Source: Cellulomonas shaoxiangyii (GTDB lineage: Bacteria > Actinomycetota > Actinomycetes > Actinomycetales > Cellulomonadaceae). From it: a DNA stretch of 64,000 bases. Within the stretch, counting starts at the first letter, position 1; every line of letters begins with the position of its first letter. Under the pieces are notes generated by a model, which did not search any database, was not told where the DNA came from, and was given only the letters and a program-made list of their open reading frames with translations. Shown piece after piece: positions 38,194 through 46,965 of this stretch. A program made the translations under genes and the position numbers. The DNA lies in contig NZ_CP039291.1 in NCBI RefSeq assembly GCF_004798685.1, positions 2,232,001-2,296,000 on the forward strand, read 5' to 3'.

Positions 38194-39809
38194 GCGTGCT
38201 GCTCCTGGCGTCGGTCCTGCTCGCGGTGGGCGGCGAGGAACACGTCGCGGTCGTTGTAGCGGTGGAACACCCCGGCGATCTCCTGGGTCGGTTCGTGGCC
38301 CTTGCCCGTGACGATGACCGTGTCCTGGTCACCGGCGAGGGCGAGGGCGTCGCGGATGGCCTGCGCGCGGCTGGTCGCCTCGTGCACGTCGGCCAGGTCG
38401 GGTCGAGCCTCGCGCACCCCGTCGAGGATCGCCGCCCGGATGGCGGCAGGGTCCTCTGAGCGGGGGTTCTCGTCCGTGACGACGAGGACGTCGGCGAGGC
38501 GGGCGGCGACGGCACCCATGATCGGGCGCTTGCCCTGGTCCCGGTCGCCGTCGGAGCCGAAGACGATCAGCAGCCGCCCCGGCGTGATCGGGCGCACGGC
38601 CTCGAGCGCGAGCTCCAGCGCGTCGGGCGTGTGCGCGTAGTCCACCAGGCACAGCGGCCAGCCGTCGCCCCGCTCGACGACGCGCTCCATGCGCCCGGGG
38701 ATGGCGTGCGCGGTCCCGACGGCGGCGACCGCCACGTCGAGGGGGACGCCCGCCGCGTGTGCGAGCACGACGGCGAGGGCCGCGTTCGAGACGTTGACGA
38801 GGCCGGGCAGCGGGCTCGCGGCCTCGTGCTCCGCGCCGTCGGGGCCCCGCAGCGTGAACCGCGAGCCGACGCCGTCGAGCCCGACGTCGGCCGACACGAC
38901 GGCCCAGTCGGCGCCGGCGGCCTCCGGCGCACCGACGTGGGTCGCGACGGTCTCGACCGGGACGGGGGCCTCGGCGGCGAGGCGACGGCCCCACTCGTCG
39001 TCCACGACCACGACGCCGCGGCGGGCCTGGCCGGCCGCGAACAGGCGGGACTTGTCGCGGAAGTAGCCCTCCATGTCGCCGTGGAAGTCGAGGTGGTCGC
39101 GCTGCAGGTTCGTGAAGCCGACGACGTCGAACTCGACGCCCCCGACGCGGCCCAGCGCGAGCGCGTGCGACGACACCTCGGTGGTCAGGGCGGTCGCGCC
39201 GCGCTCCAGCGCGAGCGCGAGCAGGTCCTGCAGCACGGGGGCCTCGACCGTCGTGCGCGGGCTCTCGACCGCGTCGTCGCCGATCCGCAGCTCGACCGTG
39301 CCCAGCACCGCGGTGCGCTCGTGGTGCGCGCGCAGCGCCGCGTCGACGAAGTACGTGGTCGTCGTCTTGCCGTTGGTGCCGGTGACGCCGACCGTGACCA
39401 GCCGGCGCGCCGGCTCGTCGTGGAACCAGGCGGCGACCGGACCGGCCGCGGCGCGGACGTCCGCGGTGACGACGACGGGCACGGCGTCGCCCACCAGCTC
39501 GTGCACGAGCCGGGCACCGGCGGGGTCCGTCAGCACGGCCACCGCACCGGCGGTGACGGCGTCGTCCGCGAACCGGGCACCGTGCACCTTCAGGCCCGGG
39601 ACGGCGAGGAACAGGTCACCCGCGACGACGTCGCGGCTGCTCATCGTGACGCCCGTGAATGCCACGTCCTCGTCCGCGCCACCGGGGTGCGACGAGCCGG
39701 GCGCGGAGGCCGGGGACAGGCCCAGGGAGGGCGCCAGCGCGGCCACGAGATCGCCGACCCTGCGGACCGGCGGGTGCTCGGGGCGCAGCCGGCCGAGGGG
39801 GGACGTCAT
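38190..39809 (-). CDS. murE: UDP-MurNAc-L-alanyl-D-glutamate ligase (third-residue ligase) MurE
   Basis: 539 residues. ATP loop VGVTGTNGKTTTTYF, GFTNLQRDHLDFHG, VDYAHTPDALELAL. The amino-acid selectivity loop is DENPRSEDP, close to the DNPR of diaminopimelate-adding enzymes. Cellulomonas usually has ornithine in position 3, so the actual substrate (DAP, Lys or Orn) is open. ATG at 39809 is 7 nt after TAGATT, suggesting an internal leaderless promoter inside the dcw operon, 26 nt after the ftsI stop. Confidence 0.94.
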   Translation of the reverse strand: MTSPLGRLRPEHPPVRRVGDLVAALAPSLGLSPASAPGSSHPGGADEDVAFTGVTMSSRDVVAGDLFLAVPGLKVHGARFADDAVTAGAVAVLTDPAGARLVHELVGDAVPVVVTADVRAAAGPVAAWFHDEPARRLVTVGVTGTNGKTTTTYFVDAALRAHHERTAVLGTVELRIGDDAVESPRTTVEAPVLQDLLALALERGATALTTEVSSHALALGRVGGVEFDVVGFTNLQRDHLDFHGDMEGYFRDKSRLFAAGQARRGVVVVDDEWGRRLAAEAPVPVETVATHVGAPEAAGADWAVVSADVGLDGVGSRFTLRGPDGAEHEAASPLPGLVNVSNAALAVVLAHAAGVPLDVAVAAVGTAHAIPGRMERVVERGDGWPLCLVDYAHTPDALELALEAVRPITPGRLLIVFGSDGDRDQGKRPIMGAVAARLADVLVVTDENPRSEDPAAIRAAILDGVREARPDLADVHEATSRAQAIRDALALAGDQDTVIVTGKGHEPTQEIAGVFHRYNDRDVFLAAHREQDRRQEQHA

Positions 39810-39816
39810 GGGGAGG

Positions 39817-39822
39817 AATCTA
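39817..39822 (-). promoter_or_regulatory. Internal -10 TAGATT before murE
   Basis: TAGATT then seven bases then the murE ATG. It would give murE and downstream genes an ftsI-independent leaderless transcript. Confidence 0.5.
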
Positions 39823-39835
39823 CCCCGGTCGGTCG

Positions 39836-42082
39836 TCACCACGTGGTCGGGTGCAGCGTCGCCGGGGCCCCTGACGGCGCCACGCCGAGCTGCTGCAGCG
39901 CGTACTGGGTGATGGAGCTGAACAGCGGTGCGGCGACCGTGCCGCCGTAGATCGACGTCTTCGGGTCGTGCAGGATGACGGCCGTCACGACCTGGGGGTC
40001 GTCGGCCGGCGCGACGCCGATGAACGACGACGTGTACCCGCTGGGGTTGAACTTCTGCGCCGTGCCGGTCTTGCCGCCCACGCGGTACCCGGCGATCGCG
40101 CCGCTCGACCCCGTGCCGGCGGCGACGGTGCTCTCCATCATCGACAGCACGGTCGCGGCGGTCTCCGGGGAGACGACCCGCGTGCCCTCCGGCTGCGCCT
40201 CCGGCACGTACGTCCCGTCGGCCCGGGTCCACCCCGCGATGAGGTGCGGCTCCGCGCGCACGCCGCCGTTCGCGATGGTCGCGAAGACGTTCGCCGCCTG
40301 CAGCGCGTTGACCGAGAGCGCCTGCCCGAAGAGCACGGCGAACTCGTCGCGTCCCTGCCAGTCCTCGGGGGCGCGCAGCAGACCCGCGGACTCGCCGGGC
40401 AGCTCGATGCCGGTGCGGGACCCGAAGCCGAAGGCGGTCATGTACCGGTGGCGCTGCTCCTTGGTCAGCCGCTGGCCGATGAGGATCGTGCCGACGTTCG
40501 ACGACTCGGCGAAGATGCCGGTCGACGTCAGCCGCTGCACCGCGTGGTCGTGCGAGTCCTTGATCGTCTCGCCGTGCGGCGTCCGCCACCGGTCGGCGAC
40601 CTCGAACTGGTCGGTCGGCGCGACGAGGCCCTCCTCCAGCGCCGCCGCCATGGTGACGACCTTGCTCGTCGACCCGGGCTCGAACACCTGGGTGAGAGCG
40701 GGCGACAACGCGTCCGCGGCGCGCTCGCCCGGGTCGTTCGGGTCGATCGACCCCGAGTCGGCCAGCGCGAGCACCTCGCCGTTCGGCCGCATGACGACGA
40801 GTGCGCCGCCGGTCGCGCCCGTCGCGGCGACCTGCGCCTCGAGCTCTGCCTGTGCCTTGTACTGCAGGTCGGACTTGATCGTGAGCTGCACCGAGTCGCC
40901 CTCACGCGCCGGCGTGCCCTCGGACACACCGCCGGGGATCGGCTGACCACCGCGCCCGCGCTCGTAGCTCTCGTGGCCGGGGACGCCGCGCAGGCGCTCG
41001 TCGAGCGTGAGCTCCAGGCCCTGCAGCCCCGTCCCGGACGAGTTCACGAAGCCGATCATGTTCCCGGCCACGGCACCCTTGGGGTAGACCCGGTCGGCGA
41101 CCTTCTCGACGTTGACGCCGTCGATCCGCAGCGCGCGGATCTCGCGCGCCACGTCGGGCAGGACGTTCTTCTGGAGGACGACGTAGGGGCGGTCGCCGAC
41201 GAGCGTGCCGCCGAGCTCCGCGGCGTTGCCGCCCAGCAGCGGCGCGAGCCGTGCCGCGACTCCCGCGGGACCGTCGAGGCCGTCCGAGCCGCGGGCCACG
41301 TACTCCGCGATCTTCGGCTGGTTGACGGAGATGGTGTACCGCTCGACCGACGTCGCGAGCACCACGCCGTCCGCGTCGGTGATCTCGCCCCGCGCACCCA
41401 GCACCTGGTAGCTCGCCATGCGCGCGGCGCGCGCCTGCTCGGCGATCTCCGGGCCCTTGAGGACCTGCACGTACACGAGGCGTCCGGCGAACAGCACGAG
41501 GAGCAGCACGAAGGTCATGACGAGCGCCAGCACGCGGCCCCGCGACGCGGGCTGCACCGGCTCCGCCGGCGGGAGGCGCAGACCCGACACGGTGGCCGGC
41601 GGGCGCGTCGACGTGGCGCGGGCGGGCGTGCGGGGCACGGGGCCGCGCGTCGTGGCCGGGGTGGCGGCCCCGCGGGCGGCGGAGCCGCGCGCGGCAGTAG
41701 CGCGCGGGGCGGCGGAGCCGCGCGCGGCAGTAGCGCGCGGGGCGGCGGAGCCGCGGGCGGCAGTAGCGCGGGGGGCGGCGGAGCCGCGCGGGGCGGTGGC
41801 GCGCGCGGACGCCGTCCCACCGGCGGGGACGGAGCCTCGCGGCACGCGCGGCGGCACCGCAGCCGCGCGGCGGCCGTTCGGGTCCTGCACCGGCCCGCGA
41901 CGCGGGGTCGTGCCGGTGCGCTCGCTCACGCCGCCCACGGTGCCACGCACTGCTGCGCCGTCCCGGGCGACGCGCCCGGGCGTCGCCCGGGCGGCGGTCG
42001 GGCGTGCGACACCCGGGCGCGGAGCCCGCGTGCGGGCGGCCCCCGTGGGGGTCGCCGCGCCGGGGCGCGCGTCCGTGCTCAT
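39836..42082 (-). CDS. ftsI: Division-specific penicillin-binding protein FtsI (PBP3 class B)
   Basis: 748 residues. Cytoplasmic region 1-183, transmembrane helix 184-205, PBP dimer domain, then the transpeptidase with EPGSTSKVV (Ser471), AESSNVGT (527) and GKTGTAQK (671). It cross-links septal peptidoglycan with FtsW. The cytoplasmic region contains a 33-bp/11-residue tandem repeat (RATAARGSAAP) and is unusually long. ATG at 42082 overlaps the ftsL stop (ATGA), which fixes the start; a later GTG (VSERTGTTP) would remove the first 52 residues only. Confidence 0.94.
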   Translation of the reverse strand: MSTDARPGAATPTGAARTRAPRPGVARPTAARATPGRVARDGAAVRGTVGGVSERTGTTPRRGPVQDPNGRRAAAVPPRVPRGSVPAGGTASARATAPRGSAAPRATAARGSAAPRATAARGSAAPRATAARGSAARGAATPATTRGPVPRTPARATSTRPPATVSGLRLPPAEPVQPASRGRVLALVMTFVLLLVLFAGRLVYVQVLKGPEIAEQARAARMASYQVLGARGEITDADGVVLATSVERYTISVNQPKIAEYVARGSDGLDGPAGVAARLAPLLGGNAAELGGTLVGDRPYVVLQKNVLPDVAREIRALRIDGVNVEKVADRVYPKGAVAGNMIGFVNSSGTGLQGLELTLDERLRGVPGHESYERGRGGQPIPGGVSEGTPAREGDSVQLTIKSDLQYKAQAELEAQVAATGATGGALVVMRPNGEVLALADSGSIDPNDPGERAADALSPALTQVFEPGSTSKVVTMAAALEEGLVAPTDQFEVADRWRTPHGETIKDSHDHAVQRLTSTGIFAESSNVGTILIGQRLTKEQRHRYMTAFGFGSRTGIELPGESAGLLRAPEDWQGRDEFAVLFGQALSVNALQAANVFATIANGGVRAEPHLIAGWTRADGTYVPEAQPEGTRVVSPETAATVLSMMESTVAAGTGSSGAIAGYRVGGKTGTAQKFNPSGYTSSFIGVAPADDPQVVTAVILHDPKTSIYGGTVAAPLFSSITQYALQQLGVAPSGAPATLHPTTW
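41663..41803 (-). repeat. 33-bp tandem repeat in the ftsI cytoplasmic region
   Basis: About four near-identical 33-bp units encode RATAARGSAAP, in the region before the transmembrane helix. The units are very alike at DNA level, so copy number should be unstable. Confidence 0.8.
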
Positions 42083-42492
42083 CCGCCCGCGGGCGCCGGC
42101 GCCCCCTGGACGCTGCCGTCCGCCAGGCGCAGCCAGCCCGTCCCGTTGGCCTCGACCATGCCGAGCGCGGTGGCCGCCTCGGCGAGGCGTGCCGGCGAGG
42201 ACCGGGAGTCGAGCGCGGCGACGAGGTCCTTGCGGTCCTGGTCGAGCCGGCCGAGCTCGTTGGAGAGCTCGTAGCGCTCGAACGCGAGGGACGCCATCTG
42301 CGTGTTCAGCAGGAGCGCCGTCAGCAGGGCACCGGCGAGGACGGCCATGCAGGCGATCACGAACGGCACGCGGGAGCGCGCCTGCTCGGGGGCGCGCACG
42401 ACCCGGAGCCGGGGCGCCGGCGCGGCCGCCGGGCGGGCGGGCAGCGGGTACGCACGCGCGGTGCGTGCGGCGCTGGCAGGCAGGGCGCTCAT
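42079..42492 (-). CDS. ftsL: Cell division protein FtsL
   Basis: 137 residues: basic Pro/Ala N-terminus, one membrane helix (43-63, [21 protein letters not shown]), then an extracytoplasmic coiled coil ([27 protein letters not shown]). Position between rsmH and ftsI and topology identify it, since FtsL sequence is poorly conserved. ATG overlaps the rsmH stop (ATGA). Confidence 0.88.
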   Translation of the reverse strand: MSALPASAARTARAYPLPARPAAAPAPRLRVVRAPEQARSRVPFVIACMAVLAGALLTALLLNTQMASLAFERYELSNELGRLDQDRKDLVAALDSRSSPARLAEAATALGMVEANGTGWLRLADGSVQGAPAPAGG

Positions 42493-43493
42493 GCGGCTCT
42501 CCTCGCGGTACGCAAGTGGTCGGGCGTGGGACGGGTGCGCTCGGCGGCGCGCAGGCGGACGGACTGGGACCGGGGGTTGCGCGCGAGCTCCTCGGCGTCG
42601 GCCTCCTCGGCGCCCCGGGTCAGCAGGCGCAGGTAGGGCGCGTGCGTCGCGGGCTCCACGGGCAGGTCGGGCGGGGCGCTGGACGTGGCGCCCACGGCCA
42701 GCGCGCGCTTGACCAGGCGGTCCTCGAGCGACTGGTAGGACTCGACGACGATCCGGCCTCCGACCGCGAGCGACTCGATCGCGGCCGGCAGCGCGCGCTC
42801 CAGGGCGGCGAGCTCGCCGTTCACCTCGATCCGCAGCGCCTGGAAGGTGCGCTTCGCCGGGTGCCCGCCGGTCTTGCGGGTGGCGGCGGGGATGCACGCG
42901 CGGACGATGTCCACGAGCTCGGCGGTCCGGGTCAGCGGCGCCTGCGCGCGGCGACGGACGACCGCCTCCGCGATGCGACCCGCGAACCGCTCCTCGCCGT
43001 AGACGTGCAGCACCCGTGCGAGGGCGCGCTCGTCGTACGTGTTGAGCACGTCCGCGGCCGTCAGGCCCCGCGTGGGGTCCATCCGCATGTCGAGGGGCGC
43101 GTCGTGGGCGTAGGCGAATCCGCGCTCGGTCTCGTCCAGCTGGAGCGAGGACACCCCGAGGTCCATGAGCACGCCCTGCACGGACGGCAGCCCGAGGCGG
43201 TCGAGCACGTCCGGGATCTCGTCGTACACCGCGTGCACGGGCGTGAACCGGTCGCCGAACGGCGCGAGCCGTTCGCCGGCCAGCGCGAGCGCCTGCGGGT
43301 CCCGGTCGATGCCGACGACGCGGACCTCGTCGAACGCGCGCAGGACGCCCTCCGTGTGACCGCCCATGCCCAGGGTGGCGTCGACCATCACCGCCCCCGG
43401 CGCCGTCAGGGCCGGGCCCAGCAGGTCGAGGCAGCGCTGCAGGAGGACGGGCGTGTGGCGGGACGACGCGTCGGCAGCGGTCGGCTCGCCCAT
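42489..43493 (-). CDS. rsmH: 16S rRNA (cytosine1402-N4)-methyltransferase
   Basis: 334 residues. SAM-binding motif [27 protein letters not shown], then [21 protein letters not shown] and [13 protein letters not shown]. It N4-methylates C1402 in the decoding centre. The ATG at 43493 follows AGGAGGAGGAG, a very strong ribosome site. It follows mraZ after a 322-nt gap, unusually long for this cluster. Confidence 0.97.
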   Translation of the reverse strand: MGEPTAADASSRHTPVLLQRCLDLLGPALTAPGAVMVDATLGMGGHTEGVLRAFDEVRVVGIDRDPQALALAGERLAPFGDRFTPVHAVYDEIPDVLDRLGLPSVQGVLMDLGVSSLQLDETERGFAYAHDAPLDMRMDPTRGLTAADVLNTYDERALARVLHVYGEERFAGRIAEAVVRRRAQAPLTRTAELVDIVRACIPAATRKTGGHPAKRTFQALRIEVNGELAALERALPAAIESLAVGGRIVVESYQSLEDRLVKRALAVGATSSAPPDLPVEPATHAPYLRLLTRGAEEADAEELARNPRSQSVRLRAAERTRPTPDHLRTARRAA

Positions 43494-43815
43494 GGCGCTC
43501 CTCCTCCTGCTCGTGCCTGCGTGTGTGGTGCGCTGTCGTCGATCGCTCGTGCGGGCGTGCTGTGCCGCGGACCGGGGTCCGCGAGGTGTCGGACCGAGAG
43601 GTCTCGGTCCGCGAGGTGTCGGCCGGGCGGACCCTCCTCCGTCCGGCCAGATCCCCCACCGACCTCTCTGGCGCCGGGGAAGTGCGTCAGAGCGGACGGG
43701 AGGAGGTCTCGTCGGGCGGAGCAGGGTGTGCGGGGCCGCGCCACCGGCGGGAGTCGTCGGCGGCGGGGTGCGTGCGGGTCGGGTGGGGCGGGCGCTCGGT
43801 GGGTCGGCGGACGGC
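43494..43815. promoter_or_regulatory. mraZ-rsmH intergenic region with direct repeats and hairpin
   Basis: No convincing gene is seen in these 322 bp. GTCCGCGAGGTGTCGG occurs twice exactly (43577-43592 and 43607-43622, 30-bp period), and GGACCGAGA/TCTCGGTCC (43591-43610) forms a 9-bp hairpin between and overlapping the copies. The rest is GC-rich. It may be an attenuator, a processing site or a second promoter for rsmH. Confidence 0.5.
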
Positions 43816-44289
43816 TCAGAACGGGCCGTTCGGGAAGACCTCCTCCGTCGTGTCGGCGTATCCCGCCTCCTGCTCGGACAGGTAGGTCTCCCACGCGGTG
43901 AGGTCCCAGATCTCGACGCGGGTGCCGGTGCCGATGACGGCGACGTCCCGGTCCAGGCCCGCGTACTTGCGCAGGACCGGCGGGATGGAGATGCGTCCCT
44001 GCTTGTCGGGGAGCTCGTCGCTGGCCCCGGACAGGAAGACGCGGAGGTAGTCACGGGCCTGCTTGCTCGTGACCGGCGCCGTGCGGAGCTGGTCGTGCAT
44101 CCGGCGGAACTCGTCCATCGGCAGCAGGAACAGGCACCGCTCCTGGCCGCGCGTCATGACGAGCCCCGGCGCGAGCTGGGGCCGGAACTTGGCCGGGAGG
44201 ATGAGCCGGCCCTTGTCGTCGAGGCGCGGCGTGTACGTCCCGAGGAAGGGCGCGAAGGAACCGAAGGCGCCGGTCGAGTCATGCGACAC
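43816..44289 (-). CDS. mraZ: Transcriptional regulator MraZ
   Basis: 157 residues with two SpoVT/AbrB-like half-domains: [22 protein letters not shown] and [15 protein letters not shown]. MraZ binds spaced TGGG-type repeats upstream of the dcw operon and represses it. GTG at 44289 is used because GGAAGGGAG precedes it; the 14 residues before FLGTY are extra compared with most homologues, and no other start exists between. Five TGGAG boxes lie upstream (44357-44401), fitting autoregulation. Confidence 0.94.
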   Translation of the reverse strand: MSHDSTGAFGSFAPFLGTYTPRLDDKGRLILPAKFRPQLAPGLVMTRGQERCLFLLPMDEFRRMHDQLRTAPVTSKQARDYLRVFLSGASDELPDKQGRISIPPVLRKYAGLDRDVAVIGTGTRVEIWDLTAWETYLSEQEAGYADTTEEVFPNGPF

Positions 44290-44356
44290 CTCACTCCCTT
44301 CCTCGGCCCGTCCGTGGGTTCCCCGATGCGGGTGAACCGGTGCGGAGAACCGGTCG

Positions 44357-44401
44357 CTCCCGGTCTCTCCATGTGCCTCCACGGTACTCCACTTCGCTCC
44401 A
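44357..44401 (-). promoter_or_regulatory. MraZ box array upstream of mraZ (5 units, 10-bp period)
   Basis: On the minus strand TGGAG occurs at 44401, 44391, 44381 and 44371, and GGGAG at 44361, each exactly 10 bp apart, 68-112 bp before the mraZ GTG. The spacing matches the TGGGN repeats that MraZ octamers bind in E. coli. Confidence 0.8.
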
Positions 44402-44463
44402 CACGGGCCCCGTGAAAGTGCCAAGTTCACCCTGATGACGGACGTCGCCCCAGGTCACACGCG

Positions 44464-44637
44464 TGGAGCGAAGTGGAGGTGAAAGCGCATCCCCGACGTG
44501 TCGCACATCCGCGACGCGTTCGATCGCGTGGACGAACCGGGCGAACGGCGGGCGATCCGGGCACCGGCGACGCGGACGCGCGGGCCCCGTGGAGGGAGGT
44601 GGAGGGCACGGGCCGCCGACGGTGGAGGGAAGTGGGG
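44464..44637 (+). promoter_or_regulatory. Three further TGGAG box pairs upstream of moxR
   Basis: Plus-strand pairs, each 10 bp apart: TGGAG 44464/44474, 44590/44600, and TGGAG/TGGGG 44623/44633. They point toward moxR and could let MraZ control the divergent operon as well. Confidence 0.65.
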
Positions 44638-44653
44638 CGGACCACCACCGGAT

Positions 44654-44667
44654 GTGGCGTGCGCCAC
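44654..44667. promoter_or_regulatory. Palindrome GTGGCGTGCGCCAC upstream of moxR
   Basis: Near-perfect 14-bp palindrome, immediately before TACGCT. The same element with one base changed occurs at 53130-53143. Regulator unknown. Confidence 0.45.
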
Positions 44668-44701
44668 GTACGCTCGTGCCAGTCCGTCGAGGGAGTCGCA
44701 C

Positions 44702-45700
44702 ATGCAGGCACTGCCGTCACCGGACGAGCTCGACGGGCTCGTCGCGGTCACCAGCCGGCTGCGGGCCGGCATCGAGTCCGTGGTCACCGGCCGGCCGGAG
44801 CTCGTCCGGGTCTCGCTCGCCGTCCTGCTCGCCGAGGGCCACCTGCTCCTCGAGGACGTCCCGGGCGTCGGGAAGACGACGCTGGCCAAGGCGATCGCGC
44901 GCAGCATCGACGCGCCCGTCGGGCGCATCCAGTTCACGCCCGACCTGCTGCCCAGCGACCTGACCGGCGTCAGCATCTTCCGGGCCCAGACCCACGAGTT
45001 CGAGTTCCGGCCCGGCCCCGTCTTCGCGCACGTCGTCATCGGCGACGAGATCAACCGCGCCTCCCCCAAGACCCAGTCCGCACTGCTCGAGTGCATGCAG
45101 GAGGCGCAGGCCACGGTCGACGGGCGCACGTACCCGCTCCCCCGCCCGTTCCTCGTCGTCGCGACGCAGAACCCGGTGGAGATGGAGGGGACCTACCCCC
45201 TCCCCGAGGCGCAGCGCGACCGGTTCATGGCCCGGCTGACCGTCGGCTACCCGAGCGTCGACGCCGAGATCGCGATGCTCGACCAGCAGGAGACCGCCGA
45301 TCCGCTCGAGCGGCTGCGGCCCGGCACCGACGCCGCCGAGGTGGGGCGCCTGATCGACGTCGCACGTCGCCTCTACGCCGCACCGGGGCTCAAGCGCTAC
45401 GTCGTCGACCTCGTCGCCGCGTCCCGCCAGGACCCGGGCCTGCGGCTGGGTGCGTCCCCGCGTGCGGCGATCCAGCTCCTGCGCGCCGCCAAGGCGCTCG
45501 CGGCGATGGGCGGGCGCAACCACGTGCTCCCCGACGACGTGCAGGAGCTCGCCGTCCCGGTGCTCGCCCACCGCCTGCTGCCCAGCACCGAGTCGCGGCT
45601 GTCGGGCCGCGCGACGCAGGACGTCGTCTCCGACATCGTGGCCCGCACCCCCGTGCCGTCGCTCGACGCGCCCGCCCGCGTGCGGCGCGCACTGGGCTGA
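44702..45700 (+). CDS. MoxR-type AAA+ ATPase
   Basis: 332 residues. Walker A EDVPGVGKTTLAKAIA, Walker B VIGDEINRASPKTQSALLECMQE, sensor 1 VVATQNPVEMEGTYPLPEAQRDRF. MoxR ATPases act as chaperones for partner proteins, typically together with DUF58 and transglutaminase genes as here. ATG follows GAGGGAG. Stop overlaps the DUF58 start (TGATG). Target unknown; position beside dcw suggests cell-envelope work. Confidence 0.93.
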   Translation: MQALPSPDELDGLVAVTSRLRAGIESVVTGRPELVRVSLAVLLAEGHLLLEDVPGVGKTTLAKAIARSIDAPVGRIQFTPDLLPSDLTGVSIFRAQTHEFEFRPGPVFAHVVIGDEINRASPKTQSALLECMQEAQATVDGRTYPLPRPFLVVATQNPVEMEGTYPLPEAQRDRFMARLTVGYPSVDAEIAMLDQQETADPLERLRPGTDAAEVGRLIDVARRLYAAPGLKRYVVDLVAASRQDPGLRLGASPRAAIQLLRAAKALAAMGGRNHVLPDDVQELAVPVLAHRLLPSTESRLSGRATQDVVSDIVARTPVPSLDAPARVRRALG

Positions 45701-46965
45701 TGCGCCTGCGGCCGACCGTGCGCGGCTGGGCACTGGCAGCGGCGGCGCTCGTCTCGCTCCAGCTGGGCGTGTCGCTCGGCTCGCTCGACCTCGTCCGCGC
45801 GGGCGTCCTCCTGCTGCTGCTCGTCGGCGCAGCCTTCGCGGCCGTCGCGCTGGGCGACCCCGCACGCGGCCGACGGCGGCTCGACGTCGTCCGCGAGGTC
45901 GCCCCGAACCCCGTGCACGCCGGTGCGGAGGCGCAGGTGCGCGTCGACGTCCGCGCGCTCGACGGGGGCGGACGGGCGCGGCTCGCGGGCCTGCGGTTCG
46001 CCGAGCAGGCCGCCGTCGAGCTCTCGGGAGGGCGCGCGCTGCGCGCACGCGTGCGCCGGGCGGCCGACCACGTCGCCGTGACCTACCCCGTGCGGACCAC
46101 CCAGCGCGGCCGGTGGCCCCTCGGGCCGCTCGTCGTGACCCGCACCGACGTGTTCGGCGTCGTGCGGGCGCGCACGACGCTGGGCGAGGAGTCCGAGGTG
46201 GCCGTGTGGCCCGCCGTCTCGGCCCTGCCCGCACCCGGCGACGTGCTCGTCGGCGAGCCGGACCGCGTCGCGCTCGGCGCACGCTCGCCCTCCACGGACG
46301 ACGCCAACCTTCGTGACTACCGGGAGGGCGACGACCTGCGGCGCGTGCACTGGCGGTCGAGCGCACGGCGCGGCGCGCTGGTCGTGCGCTCGGACGAGCG
46401 CGCAGGCATGCGGCCGGTGACCGTGCTCATCGACCTGCCGGTACGCCAGAGCACCGTGGAGTGGACGATCTCCGTCGCCGCGTCCATGGCGCTCGCGATG
46501 CTCGACGGCGGGCACCCGGTGCGGCTCGTCGGCGCGGGCATCGCCACGGGGTCCGGTCCGGGAGCCGCCGGCGCATCGGGCTTCGTGCACGCGCGCAGCG
46601 GGCCGGAGGCGCGCGCCGCGCTGCTCGACGCCACGATCGACCTGGAGCCCGCGCGCTCGTCGGCCGCGGCGGACGCCCACCTGCTCGACGCCGCCCGCCT
46701 GCTGCACACGGCCGGAACGGACGGCGAGATCGTCATCGCGGTGCTCGGGCCCCTGTCGGCGCCCGCGCGCGCCGCGCTCGCGCACGTCGGCGACGCCGCA
46801 CACGGCTGGGCGCTCGTGCAGGCGGACGGCCGGCACGCCGCCGACAGCCGCGACGCGCAGCACACGCAGGCCGCACTGGTGCGCGCGGGCTGGCGGGTCG
46901 CTCCGGCGACGACGGGCGAGGACGCCGTCGCGTGCTGGATGCGCCTGCTCGGGAGCGCACGGTGA
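45700..46965 (+). CDS. DUF58 domain protein
   Basis: 421 residues. Two N-terminal membrane helices (WALAAAALVSLQLGVSLGSL, LVRAGVLLLLLVGAAFAAVAL), then a soluble domain with the DUF58 signature LRDYREGDDLRRVHWRSSARRGALVVRSDE, followed by a region resembling a von Willebrand A fold. It is the usual partner of MoxR. ATG overlaps the moxR stop, and its own stop overlaps the transglutaminase start (GTGA). Confidence 0.9.
   Translation: MRLRPTVRGWALAAAALVSLQLGVSLGSLDLVRAGVLLLLLVGAAFAAVALGDPARGRRRLDVVREVAPNPVHAGAEAQVRVDVRALDGGGRARLAGLRFAEQAAVELSGGRALRARVRRAADHVAVTYPVRTTQRGRWPLGPLVVTRTDVFGVVRARTTLGEESEVAVWPAVSALPAPGDVLVGEPDRVALGARSPSTDDANLRDYREGDDLRRVHWRSSARRGALVVRSDERAGMRPVTVLIDLPVRQSTVEWTISVAASMALAMLDGGHPVRLVGAGIATGSGPGAAGASGFVHARSGPEARAALLDATIDLEPARSSAAADAHLLDAARLLHTAGTDGEIVIAVLGPLSAPARAALAHVGDAAHGWALVQADGRHAADSRDAQHTQAALVRAGWRVAPATTGEDAVACWMRLLGSAR

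Larger units (their letters stand above)
44290..44701. promoter_or_regulatory. Divergent mraZ / moxR control region
   Basis: 412 bp without a gene. It holds the MraZ box arrays on both strands, a TTGGCA hexamer (minus, 44424-44419) that may be the -35 of mraZ, and on the moxR side the palindrome GTGGCGTGCGCCAC followed by TACGCT (44669-44674), a possible -10 of moxR. Confidence 0.6.

Noticed and set aside
43494..43815. A small gene between mraZ and rsmH
   Set aside because: Open frames here on either strand are Arg/Pro-rich with no ribosome site or family motif and overlap the repeat/hairpin; treated as non-coding.
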